A DNA stretch of 64,000 nt from Tomocerus qinae. Lineage: Eukaryota > Arthropoda > Collembola > Entomobryomorpha > Tomoceridae. The notes below the pieces were generated by a model. The model ran no database searches. It was not told the DNA's origin and saw only the letters and a list, made by a program, of their open reading frames with translations. Positions 62,779 through 64,000 of the stretch are shown here, piece by piece; position 1 is the stretch's first letter; every line of letters starts with the position of its first letter. The stretch is taken from contig CM034547.1 of assembly GCA_020055645.1 (NCBI GenBank), positions 68,854,884-68,918,883 of the forward strand, given 5' to 3'. The position numbers and the translations under genes are program-made.

Positions 62779-62958
62779 TACTACAAAAATATATACAAAA
62801 ATACATACAAAAATATATACAAAAATATGTACAAAAATACATACAAAAATATGTACAAAAATACATACAAAAATATACACAAAAATATATACAAAAATAT
62901 ATACAAAAATACATACAAAATAATATACAAAAATATATACAAAAATATACAAAAATAC
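62779..62958. repeat. AT-rich tandem repeat, (ATACAAAAATA)n-like
   Basis: About fifteen short units of 10-12 bp built on ATAYATACAAAAA with small length changes. The plus strand reads as repeated KYIQ, which is only the repeat translated. It lies directly upstream of TPP2. Confidence 0.88.
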
Positions 62959-63186
62959 ATATATTAAAATAAATTAAAAATTAAAATACATATACAAAAA
63001 TACATATATTAAAATAAATTAAAAATTAAAATACATATACAAAAATACATATATTAAAATAAATTAAAAATTAAAATACATATACAAAAATACATATATT
63101 AAAATAAATTAAAAATTAAAATACATATACAAAAATACATATAATAAAATAAATTAAAAATTAAAATACATATACAAAAATACATC
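62947..63186. repeat. 45-bp satellite-like tandem array, five copies
   Basis: Units start at 62947, 62992, 63037, 63082 and 63127, with a partial one at 63172. Each is ATACAAAAATACATATATTA followed by AAATAAATTAAAAATTAAAATACAT. Copies are almost identical (one has ATAATA for ATATTA), so the array is probably young. It appears to have grown out of the adjoining short-unit repeat, which supplies its first 15 bases. Confidence 0.92.
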
Positions 63187-64000
63187 TTCAATGCTTTTCA
63201 ACTGGACTGGACTTATGGACTCCACTTTTGAGTCTGAGTGTTATTTAGAAGATCGGAAGCCGTATCACAATATCAAGAAACACCTTTTATGAATCATGAT
63301 AATATTATACAGAACTAATTATAAACAAACCATCAAACCATTATCAAAAGAAAATACATAGAAATAGAATAGAGTTTTTTTTGTTTTTTACATGTAACAT
63401 GAGAAAATAGCCAATGGATGTTTTGCTATCTACACAACACAATGTGCTTTAACAAAAAAAAAATAAAGATGATTAATTCAAAACTTACACCACGTAACTG
63501 AGTAGAACAATATTGAATTATTAATTGTGGATGTGCTTATTCAAACGTTCAGAATTCAGACAGAAGGAGAGGGATGAAATATTTTCAAGTTTCTCTTTTG
63601 TTTGATCACACCTACAAAGAAAAACAATAAAAGATAACTTTTAATTTTTTTTATATAAGACATTCAACATTAAACGTTCAACATTAATAGCAAATAAATA
63701 ATTTATCTTCAAGTGTCAAGATATCTCGCATATTCTTCAAGTGACGGAATTTATAATAATAAGCTAAAAGCTTTCGAGTTTATTACACCAATCACCAATC
63801 GAAATCAGCCAATGCCAATACCATGAAATCTTTCGAAGATTAGATATAGAGATATTGAATATAATGGAAACGTCACATTATGACTGACTTATCGATAATA
63901 AATGCAAATGATTAACTTTTGTCTTTGTAGTGAACTACCTTATTATAAAATTGGCAACCCAATTGTAGCTTAAAAATTTTAAAGACAGTTTCCAGAAAAT
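63187..64000. other. Right edge of window, no gene recognised
   Basis: AT-rich sequence with homopolymer runs. It may contain the TPP2 promoter or the edge of the next gene. I found no coding exon. Confidence 0.45.

Noticed and set aside
62754-62972. 72-codon frame of repeated KYIQ
   Set aside because: It is only the translation of the AT-rich tandem repeat, with no start context or neighbours.

Overview
This is nuclear DNA from an AT-rich eukaryote, most likely an arthropod. All recognisable genes are split by GT-AG introns and several are followed by AATAAA signals. Several proteins look arthropod-like: a Debcl/Bok-type Bcl-2 protein, and a tandem pair of small secreted TULIP-fold (JHBP/takeout or group-7-allergen-like) proteins. 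I cannot name the species. The family composition fits a hexapod or crustacean, but this is inference. I saw no tRNA, rRNA, CRISPR or prokaryotic-style operon.

Layout. Positions 1-26477 (+) hold the last nine coding exons of a rhophilin gene (BRO1 plus PDZ). It is spread over very large introns, one of 12.3 kb, and its 5' end lies outside the window. Positions 29246-32220 (+) hold a complete seven-exon DBH-like monooxygenase (MOXD1 type) with all six copper ligands. Positions 33489-34554 and 36964-38325 (+) are two tandem paralogues of a secreted TULIP-like protein with matching intron phases, separated by a repeat-rich spacer that contains a 21-bp minisatellite. Positions 38605-40705 (-) hold the U4/U6 snRNP WD40 protein PRP4. 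Positions 43373-44146 (-) hold an intronless multi-pass membrane protein I do not recognise. Positions 45595-47120 (+) hold a POC1-like centriolar WD40 protein. Positions 47351-53067 (-) hold an 11-exon TARBP1/TRM3-type tRNA 2'-O-methyltransferase. Positions 54299-55694 (+) hold a Bok/Debcl-type Bcl-2 protein. Positions 57125-62487 (-) hold a complete 15-exon tripeptidyl-peptidase II. Satellite-like AT-rich repeats lie directly upstream of that gene.

The genes are mostly unrelated housekeeping genes (splicing, centriole, tRNA modification, proteolysis, apoptosis) and do not form a pathway. Two convergent pairs, TULIP-B/PRP4 and POC1/TARBP1, have 3' ends close enough that their transcripts may overlap. 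TARBP1 and the Bcl-2 gene diverge from a 1.2-kb spacer that carries a perfect 25-bp inverted repeat. Exon boundaries were worked out by hand from splice sites, reading phase and similarity to remembered family members. In every multi-exon model the phases close without a frameshift.

The most interesting items are the Bcl-2 protein with a degenerate BH3 core and a long tail after its membrane anchor, the perfect hairpin beside it, the TULIP gene pair with its repeat spacer, a dispersed repeat that carries perfect DR1 nuclear-receptor half-site pairs, and the orphan membrane protein.
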